Assembly (NCBI RefSeq): GCF_905220365.1
Contig: NC_061147.1
Span: forward strand, 6,262,001 to 6,326,000
DNA: 64,000 nucleotides
Direction of reading: 5' to 3'
From: Vanessa cardui
Lineage: Eukaryota; Arthropoda; Insecta; Lepidoptera; Nymphalidae
The translations under genes and the position numbers were made by a program. A model generated the notes under the pieces. That model was not told the DNA's origin. It made no database searches and saw only the letters and a program-made list of their open reading frames with translations. Of the stretch, positions 24,851 to 37,230 are shown in pieces (positions within the stretch are counted from its first letter, which is position 1; each line of letters begins with the position of its first letter).

Positions 24851-27800
24851 TATACATACATACATACGTGTAAAATTCTGGTTATTTTTCCACGAGACCC
24901 AAGGATAGACGGAAAACACCCGAGTACCGTGCATTAATTCGCCCTTTCCCCAGTCGCATAAATAAAACACCATCCACACTGTATCCCTATATGTTATGAT
25001 ATTATCAAGCAATTTGCATGCTACTAATCTATTCAAATTAGAGCGTTTTCTTTGATGTCTCCATGAATTGCGTTTAACCTTTGTCCTCATTTTCATATTT
25101 TTATTGTTCGTATATTTTAAGTGTTTTTGATGTTTGGTGATATTTTCTTTGTATAATGCCAACTTGTAAGGTAACATTTATAGATAACATCGTTATAAGT
25201 AATCATGTAAGGTTTCTTATATGTTATTTTATTGTATACGGAAACCATTCTAAAGAACAATGAATTCATTATATGAAAATTCAAATGAAGTTTTATAATT
25301 AAACTTGTATATACGATTACAGTAAAGATTACGTAGCTTTTTTATACGCTCTTAAAAAAAATGTTTCGATATATTTTTTTATGCTCAATTATAAATATCA
25401 TTATAATACTTATTATAACGTTACGTAAATATCACATTAAAAGTTGCAAGATATAATCTGTGGCCTTGATTGCAGTATAAAAATAAACAACACAGATAAC
25501 GAAAACAATTTAATTTTTTTTAATAAAATCGACAAACATTTTTATCAAGCATTAAAAATATATTATTCCGAATTGACTCAAGAGAGTTGTTATTTATTTA
25601 ACTTGATTCTGTGATAATCTGTGAATAAGATTAACGAACGGTGCTTCAGTGGGCGATAAACCTCACGTGCAGTGGATGCATTAGAAATTTCGATTAAAAA
25701 GATAAAATTATATAAAGAAATAAACGATTATTTAATTCTTTAAGAATCAAGAATAGAAAAAGATCTTCTTTCGTACGTACGTTTACACCTTTTGATAATT
25801 TAAGTAGCTTATATTCAAGCTAAGAAAATTTGATTAATTAAGGTTTGCATATTGATATAATTGCTGGTGAATTTATATATATATCATGTTTTAGACCAAA
25901 ATTAATATTCACATTTAAATACCCACATTTCATAACGAGGCATGTTTCAGAGGTACTTTAATTCACCGATAGTAACAAGAGTGCTTATTTTTAGTCGACA
26001 GCAAACGAGTTCTTACAAAAATAAATTTAGTTAGTCCGAATTTAAAATTCAAAAAAAAATGTATGAGATAGGAATACTTGATACATTATATATACAAGTT
26101 GAAATTATTAACTTACAACTACGTCGTTTGGATTGGTGACTTACCTGAAACAAAAAAGTGATAATAAGTAAACAAAATCATAATACATATTAATTCATAA
26201 GCTAGGTCACATTCAAACTTTAAACTATCGATACAGAACGCATAATCCACCTTGTCGACGCAGGCAGATAAAGTCGTCAAGTGTTATATTTTATTATACG
26301 AACAGAATAAGATGATATAATCACAGCCTTCCTTACTTATCCGTTTATCATCCAGCTCGTGTCACTAAGCTTTACTTAAGATAAGGAAGATTATTCGCTG
26401 TCTTATTTTAATACGGACCTTTTTTATGTTTTGACGTTTTTATTCGAAAATTACATATGCCATTTTATGTTTGACCTTTAGGGAATATTGTATAAAATAT
26501 AGGATAGGTTAATGGAAGGAATGGTTTAGAAATGTTTAAACATCAATTCTAAATTATATTTATCTAGATGGAATTACTAACGGTAGCGTCATGTACAATT
26601 TAATCCAATTAAATAATTTAAAAGTTTTACTAATATATATTAATTAATCGTTGTTAATAACATATTAAAATAATTACAAAACTATTAATAAATGCTAATA
26701 AGAATTATTAATTCATAAAGCTATTAGTAAAATAAACACAGTGCAGTGTATAATTAATAAAATTACACCCACGGTGGAAGCAAAAAGCTTAGTGTTATCA
26801 CGAAGCTCGTGCGATCTTTATCAATATCGCTTGAAGCGTAGCCGTGAGATAGTAATTTATTTCTCCTTGCGCCTGCGCATGCGCATGCGACTATGAATTG
26901 TTCGATATACTGAGACGAGAACACGTTTGTATTTAATTGTGTCGTTACTTTACAAGTTTAATAATGTTAACAAGTTAAATGTATAAAGAAGTGTATTTTA
27001 TGCCTCAGTGTCTAGAGATTGTTTGCGATTCCCCAAACAGGATAAATTAAAAAATAAATAAAATAACGATTCCGTATGTTTTCATCAAAATCGAACCAGA
27101 TAATCAGTCACTACTTCCATTTTTAAATATAACAATACACGCACATTTCAATAATTTATTTTCGTATATATCAATACACGTATATATAGTGATCTTTATT
27201 GCTACTGCACACAACGATAAAATGTTGAGCATGTTATTTAAAATAACAAAGCTTTTATTTCAAAGAGTACAGTATAACTACATTATAACTTAAAACGTAC
27301 TTTGCAAATCGTTAAAAAATAACAAGACTGAATACAATCGTTGTCTCATAAAAAACCCAGAGGGCGGAACGTGTCTACATATAAAAGAACCTTCGTTCGA
27401 AAAAAGAACTCATTAATTAAATCTATTCGCTAAAGACTGTGACATCAGGCGATTATCTTGACTTGGTCCATCAAACGATTTTAACCCGTTAAGTCTCTCC
27501 TATAAGGTTGATATTAGTTTGTATGAATTTTCAATAGATACTGTCATATAGTAACATCGTGTCCGTTAGACCGCTTCGGGTATAATTTTATTCTAATTTC
27601 AAAAGAAGGCGTGGCTTGGCTACCGAGATACGCAAAATGGCCGACTGAATAATTAATAGCGATTCTTTATAGCATAATGAGACGTTAGTGGATTATAATG
27701 GATTAAGGAATATAATTATTTATTGAACTGCAATATCGGAAAATAATAAATGTTAAGATAGAGCACGTGTTATTTAAGAGGCTTTGAATATAAATTAATC

Positions 27801-29044
27801 CTCCACATCTCTACGTTAAAAAGGTTCGATGTGTATATTGGTCCTTTAAACTTTTCGAATACGAATGAGGATTTGATATCATGTTGGGTCGTAATTATCC
27901 TAATTTGTATCAACTAACTAATAAAAATAGGTCTTAAAAGTATATTGAGATAAGTAATTTGATTTTATAGTAAAATTCCAAAAATAATAACAATTTTTTT
28001 TTAGTTTTCGTTATTGTCTATGACTCATTATTGTTGCCGCCAAATTTATATTCAATATAAGATTCAAATTATCATTCTTTAACCGAATTTTCACAAATGA
28101 TAAATCATCAACAAATGACACTTATAGCACAAATACTCATACACTTATACTTTGCTAAAAATCAATCAAAACGACGTAAGTCAATATATGTTATCAAAGT
28201 TGAGACACTAGACAAAAAATCTCATTCAAAACAATATATCCGCCTCATAATATAGAATACTTAAAGAAACATTATCTAAGCACTCAGAATGACAATATTT
28301 CAAACCGTTCTCCATCTTTAATCCTGTCGCTAAAAGCAGCGCTGTCTACGCATCAAATATTCAACGTTACGTCTGCCTAGACTGCAGGTCTTAAATGTGG
28401 ATTTAGGTAAGAAGTTGCAAGGTTTAGCTTTAAAACTGGGTGAGTCTTTGTTCGAATGTAGGTGACTAGGATTTTTAATAAAAACTGGATTACATTTTTT
28501 ATTATAAAGATGTTACAAATGCGAAATGGTTATATATTCGTTGTCTGCTAAGCCGTTACATCGTTACCATTTAAATTGTTTCATAAAGTTTGTCAGTTTG
28601 ACGTTTACGATGATTACCAAACCTTACGTTACTGTTAAGTTTTCTAAATAAAAGGACAATTTAACGCAAAAACAATTAATCGAATCGGACAATTCCGATT
28701 ATCCAATAAGATAAGCGTATCAAATTTAATTACTCTTGTTTTTTATATGATAAGTGATTGTGCACGTTGTTTAACTGATAGCACCTGATCACCACTGTCT
28801 ATAGACATTAAATTTGAAGCATTTCTTTCGTCACTAATTGACCGTAACTTGGGGAAGATATTAAATCTCTGGTGCCTGGGTTACTATCATCGATTTACAT
28901 GGTTTTAGAATAGAATTTCATTAATATAATTTAAAGTAGAATTATTTATTTACATTTGTAATATAATTCACTTTTTACACTGATTAAACTGCACATTTTC
29001 GTTATAAAGTCTAGACAAGCAAGCTAGCCATCTGATATTCTAAG
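24851..29044. other. AT-rich non-coding DNA
   Basis: About 4 kb with almost no repeats. Notable only for the NRF1-type site at 26874 and AAAATGGCCG (27634), a YY1-like core. Confidence 0.6.
26868..26890. promoter_or_regulatory. NRF1/Ewg-type palindromic site
   Basis: TGCGCATGCGCA at 26874-26885 is a perfect match to the NRF1 consensus YGCGCAYGCGCR, bound in Drosophila by Erect wing. A further ATGCG overlaps it on the right. It is an isolated GC patch in AT-rich DNA, consistent with a minor promoter or enhancer. Confidence 0.45.
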
Positions 29045-29342
29045 TTCTGATAGAAATTACTTGGTGGTAAGTCTTTGTGCAAGCCCGTCTGGGTAGGTAC
29101 CACCCACTCATCAGTTATTCTACAGCCTAACAACAGTACTCAGATTGTTGTGTTCCGGTTTGAAGGGTGAGTGAGCCAGTGTAACTAAAGGCACAAGGGA
29201 TATAATATCTTAGTTCCCAACGTTAGTGACGATTTAAGGAATAGTTAATATTTCTTACAGCATCATTGTCTATGGGTGATGGTGACCACTTACCATCAGG
29301 TGGCCAATAAGCTCGTCCGCCAACCTCTACCATAAAAAAAAC
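29045..29342 (+). mobile_element. Family A retroposon-like repeat, most complete copy
   Basis: From 5' to 3': CTTGGTGGTAAGTC, GTCTGGGTAGGTACCACCCA, TTGTGTTCCGGTTTGAAGGG, AGTGAGCCAGTGTAACT, AATATTTCTTACAGC, GGTGACCACTTACCATCAGG and an A-rich end CCATAAAAAAAAC. The A tail suggests retroposition. This copy defines the orientation used for the family. It is a widespread butterfly repeat by my recollection, but I do not assign a database name. Confidence 0.85.
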
Positions 29343-30214
29343 GAGCTAACACACACCTCATATTTATTTATTTATTTATTACATATGGCACACAAGATAT
29401 GTAATACCTGATAAATATCTCAATAATAAATTACAAAGTTCGAAGATTAGTAATATTAGGGTAATATTTGTGTACACATCAAGCAAGAATACATGACATA
29501 CATATTGCTGTATTCTGTCGAAGGTTTAATGTTTAATATATAAAAACTTATAATTAAGCACTAATTCAAAACGTTAATTCGATAAATAAGCAATTGTTTT
29601 AAAATTTGGCGTGTTTGCAATACGACTTACATTAATAAGTCGGAAGTCGACATTATAAGCGCGGCATTAACGGTGCGGGCGTCACCGCGTCTCGGAACGG
29701 AAGAAAGCATTAGGCTTTGAACATAAATGTAATATAATAACGATATAAAGAAAATAATATAATTGCAAATTAATTTATATATTATAATTTAAAAAAGTTA
29801 TATTCTAGAGTATAAATAGCTGATGTTTAATTAGCAAAAAATCAGCTTAATCTAATTATCGCTGATTCATCTCAATCGCAAGTAAGTAGATTTTGTATTT
29901 TTTTTTTCTATTAGTTAAGTCATTATATTTAAAATGGAACTGTTTTAATTTTGTTCCGCGTTCTTTTATACTTTTAATGTTAAAGTACATTTAGAAACTA
30001 TTGTACTTTATTTTAATATAAGCTTTTGTTTAGAAACGAGTTCCTTGGAACAATAGAATAAGCCATGAATTATGATAGCACGTGTTTAACAGGGAAATCT
30101 AATTAAAAGCCGCTCCTCAAGAAAACAACGGACAATTTTCAAGTCTTACAATTTCGCAACATTATATATTTAAATACTAAGAGCATATTATTATATAATT
30201 ATTTAGTTTATAAT

Positions 30215-30330
30215 ATTATTATAATTGCGAATGTAACTCTTTCTGTTTATCTGTCCGTTTCGCTTTGACGCAAAACTACTGGACCGGTTTAAATGAAATT
30301 TGGTACAAGAATAGTCTAGGGCTACTTTTT
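30215..30330 (+). repeat. Family B repeat copy, diverged
   Basis: AATTGCGAATGTAACTC, TCTGTTTATCTGTCCG, ACTACTGGACCGGTTTAAAT and GAAATTTGGTACAAG keep the family B pattern. Confidence 0.6.
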
Positions 30331-30854
30331 CGGAAATAAGAGGTAAGACCTATTTGTATACAAAACAATAAGGTAATATTGAGATAAGATTTGTAAATAC
30401 AATACGAATTCTACGCGAGCAAAGTCGATAATAGGTAGTATTTTTATAACAAAAGAAAAATAATAATATAAACGACTTACTAACACTGTTAATAGACAAA
30501 ATAATTTAATTGATACATTACTGGAATCATGAAACAAAGCTCTACGTGTTAAAATGTATACGTAATTCTATCGTAATGAAATTGTTTTAGTTTGACACGT
30601 GAGTACCAACCCTTAGCCAACGATTCGACAGTCGTGATCGAGGCAGACGGAAAACATCACTATTCATACTACGTACGAGGTTTTCGTCTAAGCGGATATC
30701 AGGTTAACGCTCGCTTCTTTCAATATATTTTTAAACCTAGGTTCACTGCATTTCCTGGTTCAATGCATTAATAAGTCAACATTATAATTCAATTCAATTG
30801 GCAATCATGGCTTTATTTATATTACAAAAACAATAACAACAACAGCAAAATTTA

Positions 30855-31035
30855 AATTTCCCACTGCTGGGCTAATGACTCTACTCCCTTTGAGGAGAAG
30901 GTTTGGAACATACTCCACCATGCTGTTGCAATGTGGTTTGGTGAAATACACCTGTGACAGAATTTCTATGAAATTAGACACATGCAAGTTTCCTCACTAT
31001 GTTTTTCTTCACTGCCGCGCTCGAAATGAATTAAT
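30855..31035 (-). mobile_element. SINE-1 body and tail fragment
   Basis: Reverse complement of SINE-1: CCACTGCTGGGCTAATG, GGTTTGGAACATACTCCACC, GAAATTAGACACATGCAAG, and TTCACTGCCGCGCTCGAAATG. The tRNA-like head is missing. Confidence 0.75.
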
Positions 31036-31651
31036 ATTTTTATCTCTATATATATATTAATAAAATATGAAATTAAAATTAAAAATAGCTACGGTAAAAA
31101 TCATAAGCGCGTGAAATGGTGTTAATAATGAGAGCAGAATTGCTAATTGTCTTAATTATAAAATACGGCAAAAATCTTTTATTAATTCAATGTTGAGCTA
31201 AAGCTAAAAATAAAATAATGACACTAAAACACGAACACATAATTGTTTAAGACACATAATTACAGACGATGTGCGCACGCCCATCGCACACGTCTGCTGC
31301 AACCGGCTTGCGCACTAAGCCACACGATCAATGGACTCGTAAGCATTAGATAATCTCTCGTTATACACACGAGTTTAATTTAATATCAACATGTGTATCT
31401 ACATGGTATGAATAAGCTATTTTCTAACAATTGTTTAATAATTATTCTTCTTCCAAAATCAGCTATTATGATGACCATCGAAAATTGTATTTTATACATA
31501 TTATAAGTCACTGTTACTCATATAAATTAAATAATCGAATTGAGTTATGGATAAGAATATATGTAGTTATGACTTAGTACATGTTCAAGGGATAGAGATT
31601 TGAATTATTTGTAGAATCAAACATTATGCATGATCGTACGTCCATTGTCCT

Positions 31652-31835
31652 ATATTAATGTTATAAATGTGAAAGTCTCTGTTTGTCTGTCGCTTTTTAA
31701 CGACCAAACCGATGAACCCAATTTGATGAAATTTTCTATGAAGCAAACTTGAAATCCGAGAAAAGACATAGGATACTTTTTAGACTGACACGTGACAAAC
31801 AACCTCGTAAAACACGAGTGATGCCAGGGGCCACT
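31652..31835 (+). repeat. Family B repeat copy
   Basis: ATATTAATGTTATAAATGTG, AAGTCTCTGTTTGTCTGTCG, AATTTGATGAAATTTTCTAT and CACGTGACAAACAACCTCG follow the family order, ending near CACGAGTGATGCCAGGGGC. Confidence 0.75.
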
Positions 31836-34800
31836 AGAAGTAAGTAATAAATATTGCAACGTCGCAAAAATAATTTCTGCAACGAAACGTAAAATGGGGC
31901 GTAGGACACAATACGCGTCACCTGAAGACGCGCGGCGCGTGTCTTCATTCAAACGGCTAATACATTTTTTATTACCCGCTTACCCCTCTCCTGACACTGA
32001 CATGAGAATCGTTGCTGAATAACACGTCAAAAAGGGCAATTTATCGGCGCCCGAATTCACGTGAATTATTGTTACAATATTGGGGTGTTATTGACATAGG
32101 GTTAACTTCATGAATGTTAATCATTTGTGGATATTGAGACCGTTACGTGTTAATTCATATTTCGATTGATTGTTTATTTCATTACGTTTTAAATACATTA
32201 TTGGTGCTGTCGTTTGTAACTTAATTTAGTGTAAATAATAATAAAATAATTACACATTAAATACATTTAAATAATTTATGGTTATTCCTTTTTGAATTTG
32301 TGGGAAATCTGTTTTTCAATCAAGTGTTTCAATAATATGTCGCATCTGTAATCACAAGTGGCGTTCCCATTCGACATCATTCTACCATCTCTAATGGTTG
32401 CAAATCGAATTGCGTTTTCTATGACAGATGGGCCAGTCCCGCTCGCCGGAGCGATGACAAATTTGCGATATTACATGCGGATTAATGTCCGTGCACCATT
32501 TTTTAGGGTTAAATTGTCTTTTCAGGATCACCCTCGCGGTTTACTTTAAGATAACAAACGAAATACAACTCTACTCGATGTGCTTAAGGTTTAAATCAGC
32601 ACGCAGCTACGGTAAAGTTATTTTCTATTGTTTCGACGTAGATGCTGAGATCGCAAAGGGTGATTCCCCAGGCTAGATGGCATCCGTACGATGGTTATCA
32701 TAATCCCTCCATTGACATGATGTGATGACACATGTCGTGCAGTCGTGTTCTAAAATTTCGCTTTGAAAAATCCGCGTGCGTAAGTTTTGATTTACGACCG
32801 GCTTTACCTTATGTTACGTATGCATAAGGGTCAAATTATGTTTTTTTAACGAATATATAACTTTGTCGGTCCTGGGAAGATATAGCGTGGACAGTTCACA
32901 ATGCGATATGTTGTTTGTATATGAAGATCACTATTTGTGTTTAGGCTTACGTTATTTCTATCTGTTTGCTTATTTCGTGTCAAGAGTTTAGGCATATGTT
33001 TGATTGTTTAATAGAAATAAATATTTCAGTCAATGTTCTTGAAATACGTATAAAATTTAATGGCTATGTAATAAGGGAAAATATAAAAATACATACATAG
33101 ATTCTATTAAGGAATAAAAGGATATAAAACAATTCCCATTTAACAGCATCGATAGCTAAATATTTGGTAGAGATTAAAAGTCTCGAACAAAAGAGCTAAG
33201 AGTAATTCCGAATTAATATCGGCCCTTTGCAATTACGATACGTAAAAACGGGGCAAACTGCAGAATCATAGAAAATTACAGGATTCCAAACATTGCACAA
33301 AGGGACCCCTCTTGTCGGTGAAATGCTCTATGCGCTACTAATGGGGACAAATTTTTAATATGGGGTGGATTGCTTTTAAACAATTAAGCAAAAAATGGAT
33401 GACGTATATATAATATTACATGAAAAATCGAGATAAATGTACTAAAATAATCGTACATGATTAAGCTGGAGGGTTAGTGGCTAATAAAAAAACATCTAAC
33501 CCTATGCGATTTGAGTGGAACGGTCCTTCAAACTGGAATACTTTTCTTTTGTACGAAAATTATAAGAAAAGCTACTCGATCGTGAAAAGCTAACCATTAA
33601 CAGTGCTTCAATGGTGAGCGCTACATGGACGAAAAAAATGCGAATATAATCGTACGCAAAAACCCTCGCGACAAATGAACATCGGGGCTCGAGAGGTCAT
33701 TAAAACGAGGCTCGATCTAAAAATGAGGGGGAGGCCAAGAGGGGGGACTTTTGAGAACTCTGTAATTGGACCAGGGAGGGTCTCAAATCACATTCGAACC
33801 AGTGGAGGCGGAAAGGCGGCTCAACCGACTATAATTAACAACAAATATGGGTGAATCGATTTTTACAACATTCAAAAGTACACCCATTAGGCTATTTCGC
33901 GAGGCGAGCAATTACTCAAACAATAACCTCTTAAATATTAACGTTAAACCCACGTTTTTGTGGGAAAACTTTGCTTGTTTCGCAACTGCGGCGCAGGTAA
34001 TGGTGTGTTGTGTTTTCTTTCGCATTTACAATGTCGGGTTGAGCGTATATTTTTTTTACTATTTTTCCTTTTCCCTTGTTTACGTAATTGAGTATTTTGT
34101 GAGTAAACGGAGGGAGTCGGTAAACGCTTCAGTAATTTAAGTTTTACTGTAAAAATATTGTTCAGCCACGTATTAGTGGGCGAGCTTTGTGTTTTCAAAA
34201 CAAGCTAGCAATTTAGAAATTGAAACCACTTAATGCCACGTTGCATTACAGGGAAAATGACTTAATGTTTGTTCTTTCGTGACCTAATATGAACGATTAT
34301 TCCTGACGTTAATACAACCGCAAGTCATCGATTCTTAGAAAAAAAACTATGACGTAACGCGGTGTCTAGACCACACAGTGAGTTGAGGTGTAAAAAATTG
34401 GACAAAAAAATTGAGACACGGGAATCATGTCACCACATTATGTTAATATGTTCGAGATGTGACAACATCGGACGTAATCCGCTTTGTCCAGACGATGGGC
34501 ACATTAAACCACTGCCGGTCCACTGGGAATCGTTCCTTTGATTTTCGATTCGATGAAAATTAATACACATCTATAGGGTACATAATAAATGTATATAAGA
34601 GGATTGAGTAAAAACGGATTACTTATAAAAATATCCATTATTTTATGTAGCGGCTTTATTATTGAAAATATTATTCAAAATACTGATTACTATGGTATCA
34701 CATTGAAATTATATTTTAAATCAGATATTATTCAAAATAAAATTTTATATATGTATTTTTCTATTATATATGACACAGTGTAAAACAAATAGTAATAACA

Positions 34801-36129
34801 CTTCTTTGTCGTATGATCTTTTCTATCCTATATTATGTTTAATCAGAATTAGTATCCTTATTTTGGTTTATTCTTATATTAGTCTGATTACTTATAAAGA
34901 ATACATATCATAATATATCTGTGAATAAGATCAATTCTACTTCTACAGTATGAACTTTTGTATACTACTGTTTGTTATTATCAAGTATTTATATATGTTT
35001 ATAAATGTTAAAAAATAACTCAGATTAAAAATTATTCTACATAGTAAATATTATTAGATCGCTTTAAGTCAGTAAGCAAGTCGTAGAAACTTAAACAAAT
35101 ACTAAATAAAACCGGTAATACACAATGCTCACTATCAAATACAAAACAAATAAACTCGCTACTTTTATATAATAACAATGGTAAGTTAATAGCAACACTG
35201 AACGCATTGCTAAACACATCATTCCCAACAATGATTACAACGAACCTGTCAAACGAACAAACAAAAAAGCCCGGCAGAACAATGAGATGGATCATAATTA
35301 GGGGCTATCGCAGCTCCCGACCGCACGCGATACAAAACGTGTCAAATAGCTCGTTAACACCCCTCACAAATAGAAATATTACTCATAACTTAATCCCCGC
35401 TTATAATAGATTTAACCTGCCATAAAATCATATTCATTTTTTTGGCCGCGCAAATAGCGGGGCGCGAGCACTGCGTATTTATAACGAATTGACGATTAAA
35501 ACCGCACAATGGCCTTTAAGAGGTTATAATAGACATAATTCATGTTTTTCGAGAGGATAATCGAGGGGTAATATGTGGGGTAAGTTTGTAAATTGGATTT
35601 AATATTTTCGTTTATGGTAACACTTGTGTGAAATTGGACGCTCGTTTAAGGGTTATATCGTATGAGATAGGGTTAATCCGCACCAACTTTTAGTAACGAT
35701 TGGGGATTACGATGTATTCGCTTATTTAATCGTGTCAGTCACGGCATAATTATTCAATTTGTTTAATTGCTACTGAAAATAAATTTGTATTTATTTATCG
35801 TACCAATGATTTACACAATTTAACAAACAATTCGTGAAATGTTTGTTTCGAATGAAATAACATTTTCAGTTATTTTTGTGATAAAATATCCTCGCATGTT
35901 TGCTTTTTAATTACTTTAAGCGTTTTTTTTAACCATTGGCTATGAGAATTACATAGTAATTTTCGATTTATAGGCTACATTTTAAATTGAAATAGTTTAT
36001 TCAATATTGCACTTATTGATAGCCGGAGGAGAATTGACGCAAAATAACGACGAATCGAAATAAGTAAATTTCATAAAATTTGTTGGCATATCTTGCCATT
36101 TGAAATTGCCAATCGTTATCCAAGGATGG
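31836..36129. other. Non-coding DNA of mixed complexity
   Basis: Repeat-poor. More complex blocks lie at 32350-32720 (includes GCGGATTAATG, a homeodomain-type GGATTA core), 33600-33850 and 35280-35480. Overlapping small frames on both strands lack homology. Confidence 0.5.
33600..33850. other. GC-elevated, purine-rich non-coding block
   Basis: Contains GAGGGGGAGGCC, AAGAGGGGGGAC, CAGGGAGGGTC and GGAGGCGGAAAGGCGGC. It is complex, without repeat-family similarity. The 97-codon plus frame starting at 33847 lies just after it and has no recognised homology. A conserved non-coding element is possible. Confidence 0.3.
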
Positions 36130-36356
36130 ACATAGGCTTCTTTTAAGGTGCAAGAGCTCACGGATCTCCTCATTCTGCATCCGGGTCATGCCACCTTCTT
36201 CAACTCATCGGTACACTTGGGCTAAAAACCCACGATCTTCTAGGACTGGTCTTCTGCATAACTTGCCATATAGCACGTTGAGTTTGTGGACTTGTCCCGT
36301 GATAGTGTCCACGTATGGGCACCATATGTCACAGTCAGTAAGACGGTTTGATTGAA
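36130..36356 (-). pseudogene. LINE reverse-transcriptase C-terminal remnant
   Basis: On the minus strand, starting near 36356, the reading NQTVLLTVTYGAHTWTLSRD resembles the 'NQCVLPVxTYGAETWxLT' segment near the end of RTE-like retrotransposon reverse transcriptases, followed by an HKLNV-like piece. Frames are disrupted after this. Base composition is less AT-rich than the surroundings, as expected of decayed coding DNA. The polymerase YxDD core is not present. Confidence 0.65.
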
Positions 36357-36994
36357 GATATTATAACAATGGTACATGAGTATCTTGGAGATTCAATGCT
36401 CGAACATCTCAAATACAAGTCATAAAGGTACACTCCCTATTCCCTTATGATATAGTCCGAAAACAAATCGAACTTAACCTAATCAAACAGAGCTAATAGT
36501 TTTACTTGCTTTTCAGGAAAAGTAATGACTGGCAACCTCCTTGACTTACATTATGAAGGAGAAACAGCAGTTTTTGTATTGGCCTGAGCCGATATTTAAA
36601 CCTAAGCCTTCAGGATCTTATAGTACAACCAGTATTTCATATATTACTTATATATGACATATTAGTTGTATATGTTGTACATACATACATGTGTACATAT
36701 CGAGGAAGGTATTTATTAATTCACTATTTATTATTATTTAAAATATATTTGATTAGTTTGTTGATCTTAATTGAATCGGAAGATAATACATAAAAACATA
36801 CAATTTTACATATACTAACTAGGCTCGTTTTAATTTAAACTTTCGAAAAGCGAAATAGCAAACGAGGCAACTCTGATAACACAATAATTCTTGTAGAACT
36901 AAATAAACCAGGCTGGAGTCTATTCATGTCAACCTATTCCTTATTGCTTAATCTATAAAGGTGATTTCGCTATGGCGATCTATTTCTACATGTT

Positions 36995-37230
36995 GCGCGG
37001 AGTACGGCAAGCAAAACAAAAATATACATCAAAGGGAATATGAACTTTATTCTACATACGATATAGCTGTTTTCGCCGTGTTACAGTAGGTTTAGTGTGC
37101 ATCTGCGAGTGGTGGTTCCCAGGTGGGATGGGGGGTTTGAAAATGGGACTTTCTAGGCAATTACCAGGCAGGGATGGACTCGCATGATCTTATTCAGAAC
37201 GGCCGATGCAGATGCACTAGCTAGAAATTA
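36995..37230. other. GC-elevated complex block
   Basis: Contains CATCTGCGAGTGGTGG, TTCCCAGGTGGGATGGGGGG (E-box CAGGTG) and GGCCGATGCAGATGCAC. It shows no repeat similarity and no coding frame of note. Confidence 0.3.

Larger units (their letters stand above)
29343..31651. other. AT-rich non-coding DNA with two repeats
   Basis: A CpG patch at 29640-29700, then the family B and SINE-1 copies. No gene is seen. Confidence 0.6.

Noticed and set aside
24776..25177. 133-codon minus-strand frame, one of the longest outside the transposon
   Set aside because: Its C-terminal part lies in a family B repeat, the rest is lysine- and asparagine-rich AT sequence, and no domain or splice signals were seen.
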